The translations under genes and the position numbers were made by a program. A stretch of 9,050 bases of DNA from an uncultured Pirellula sp. (GTDB lineage: Bacteria; Planctomycetota; Planctomycetia; Pirellulales; Pirellulaceae): contig CAILTZ010000820.1 in assembly GCA_903837255.1 (NCBI GenBank), positions 1 through 9,050 of the forward strand, in the 5' to 3' direction. The notes beneath the pieces were generated by a model that saw nothing but the letters and a program-made list of their open reading frames with translations, was not told the DNA's origin and searched no databases. Numbering within the stretch: position 1 is the stretch's first letter; every line of letters starts with the position of its first letter. Positions 7,869 to 9,050 of the stretch are shown one piece after another.

Positions 7869-7897
7869 ATAAAAACGCAAGAATCAGGATACCTCAA
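7869..7897 (-). promoter_or_regulatory. Possible sigma70-like promoter for the helicase
   Basis: Read on the minus strand, TTGAGG (7897-7892) and TTTTAT (7874-7869) are separated by exactly 17 bases. Each hexamer matches four of six consensus positions. Predicted transcription start would be near 7862, about 30 bases before the helicase ATG. It lies between the arms of the AAACGCA/TGCGTTT inverted repeat. The match is modest and could arise by chance in this AT-richer gap. Confidence 0.35.
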
Positions 7898-7970
7898 AAG
7901 TGCGTTTCTGTCCCGGGTTTGGTCAGGTAAAACCCAAGAGGAATCGCACGCGGGGAGAAAATTTGCGTTT
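7873..7970. repeat. Three copies of the 7-mer TGCGTTT/AAACGCA in the gap upstream of the helicase
   Basis: AAACGCA occurs at 7873-7879, and its complement TGCGTTT at 7901-7907 and 7964-7970. The first two form an inverted repeat flanking the candidate -35 box; the third overlaps the stop codon of the membrane protein gene. The pairing of the first arm, followed on the minus strand by a T run (TGCGTTTTT), could instead be a weak terminator for that gene. Nearby, gggttt/aaaccc (7915-7920 and 7930-7935) is another short inverted repeat. No tested binding protein is known to me. Confidence 0.4.
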
Positions 7971-9050
7971 TAGGTGCTCTTAAATTGCGAGGCGATGAAT
8001 CGCCAGAGTCGCTGACCGATGGTTAAGCGAGGCAAATCGAATCGGGCGCTGCACAGCCCCCCAGAAGAAATCATTCCATGTGCATTGTCGAGTTCGATGC
8101 GAACCCTGTATAGGGGCGTATCGCTTTGCCAGACACCTCGCTCGTCTCGTTGGAGCACATAGGTCGGATCCCCGGCGAGCTCACTTGGAAAGAAGGGGAT
8201 TGGATCGCTCGAAAAATAGGAGACTTTGGCCTCGATCGTCTCTGCTGGGTTGGAATCGCTGACGACTAGAACCCTCGTCTTGGTATCGATGGAACGGATC
8301 GTCTCGGCGGAAACCAATGCAGTGGCCTCTTTCTTAAGGCTATGAGTAAACCAACCGAGCAATTCACCGCGTTTGATTCGTTTCCGCTCGTCGGAGGCTG
8401 TTACAACGGGTTGCCAATTCCGACGCGCCTCTCCCTGGCTATAGCCTATTTGACTCCATCCTGATTTTGGGATGAAGCGTCCGGGTCCAGGCGAGACTAT
8501 TCGGAGCTTGGCCAACTGCTCGTCGAGCAGCCGGAGTTTACCTGAAGCTTCGATCTTCATCTGCTCGAGCGTTGGGATCTGTGCCGCGAGCGTTTCGTCG
8601 TTGACTTGGGCTTGCCGATAGATCTCGATGCGACTTTGGAGTTCGAGGTATTGATGCTCCAGATCGATTCGCTCCAGAGCAAGCTCTGGATTGTCCAGTT
8701 CGACAATCAACTCACCGGCACCAGGAACCGAAGACACAGGCTCAGTGACCCAATGAGATATTCCTCGCACAGTGCCATCCTCAGGCGCATAGATCGGCCT
8801 AGCATCGGTGTACTCGAAATACCCGCGATGCACAGTGCGATTGGGAAACGGGATTAGCAAAGCGACAAGCAGCATGGCCAAGATCGAGCCGACAAAAGCC
8901 CCAAATCGCCAAAAGGAGATAGGCTCAGGAGCAAACAACTCGGCGGCTAACGATTCAGCTTGGACCATCGAACCTTTGACAATTCCCAGTGCCATCGCAG
9001 AGCCGATCGCAATAAAATAGAACCCAAGTCCCGAGGGAACCAGAAAGTGC
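7970..9050 (-). CDS. Membrane-anchored HlyD-like adaptor, C-terminal part (runs off right edge)
   Basis: The frame runs from the TAA at 7972-7970 to the right edge without a stop, so the ATG at 8995 is probably internal; the 18 codons before it (reading HFLVPSGLGFYFIAIGSA) are hydrophobic and look like one more membrane segment. Counting from that Met, a second membrane segment lies at about 28-50, then a biotinyl-lipoyl-like half (70-100), a coiled coil (about 104-165, with LEHQYLELQSRIEIYRQ) and the second lipoyl-like half around 166-216 ending RGELLGWF. A beta-barrel-like C-terminal domain follows, ending GQRLWRFIASQFK. This is the layout of periplasmic adaptors of the HlyD class. In planctomycetes I recall such modules fused to M50 (site-2 protease-like) membrane domains, and the missing N terminus may be one. 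Transported substrate unknown. Confidence 0.75.
   Translation of the reverse strand, partial: HFLVPSGLGFYFIAIGSAMALGIVKGSMVQAESLAAELFAPEPISFWRFGAFVGSILAMLLVALLIPFPNRTVHRGYFEYTDARPIYAPEDGTVRGISHWVTEPVSSVPGAGELIVELDNPELALERIDLEHQYLELQSRIEIYRQAQVNDETLAAQIPTLEQMKIEASGKLRLLDEQLAKLRIVSPGPGRFIPKSGWSQIGYSQGEARRNWQPVVTASDERKRIKRGELLGWFTHSLKKEATALVSAETIRSIDTKTRVLVVSDSNPAETIEAKVSYFSSDPIPFFPSELAGDPTYVLQRDERGVWQSDTPLYRVRIELDNAHGMISSGGLCSARFDLPRLTIGQRLWRFIASQFKST

Noticed and set aside
7915..7935. Inverted repeat gggttt/aaaccc as a terminator
   Set aside because: The stem has six pairs with a nine-base loop and no T run follows on the minus strand; chance is likely.
1..9050. CRISPR array, transposase, integrase, tRNA or rRNA
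   Set aside because: I saw no regularly spaced repeats, no transposase or integrase motifs and no cloverleaf-like or ribosomal sequence.

Overview
The window looks like chromosomal DNA from a Planctomycetota bacterium, probably of the Pirellulales type. This is inferred from gene content, not from a search. The clues are a secreted protein with the C-terminal half of a PSCyt2/LamG/PSD1-like layout, a small secreted protein with a serine-rich stretch followed by a PDSGAG motif, an HlyD-like adaptor fused to membrane segments, an aldehyde dehydrogenase with a variant cofactor loop, and start codons with almost no Shine-Dalgarno sequences. The DNA is moderately GC-rich and densely coding.

Left part, minus strand, read right to left: a small exported TPR-like protein (2116-1388), panB for ketopantoate hydroxymethyltransferase (1355-558), and the N-terminal 183 codons of a YgiQ-family radical SAM protein (551 to the left edge). 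The gaps are 32 and 6 bases, so these three look like one transcription unit. PanB makes the pantoate precursor of coenzyme A; the other two have no known link to it.

A divergent intergenic region (2117-2338) separates that unit from a plus-strand NAD(P)-dependent aldehyde dehydrogenase (2339-3820). A textbook intrinsic terminator follows at 3885-3923, but it lies inside the first 22 codons of the next open frame. That frame (3860-5731) encodes a 623-residue exported protein, which I read as a shortened, haem-free relative of the planctomycete PSCyt2-LamG-PSD1 proteins.

Right part, minus strand: a DinG/XPD-type helicase (7831-5738) converges on the exported protein with only 6 bases between stop codons. 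Upstream of it is a 138-base gap with a possible promoter and three copies of a 7-mer. The last gene (7970 to the right edge) encodes the C-terminal part of a membrane protein with an HlyD-like lipoyl/coiled-coil adaptor; its frame stays open past the window edge.

Most of the window is housekeeping or lineage-specific sequence. I see no CRISPR array, mobile element, RNA gene or obvious new defence or secretion system. The points most worth a second look are the terminator embedded in a reading frame, the truncated PSCyt2/PSD1 relative, the incomplete Fe-S cysteine set in the helicase, and the repeated 7-mer around the helicase promoter.
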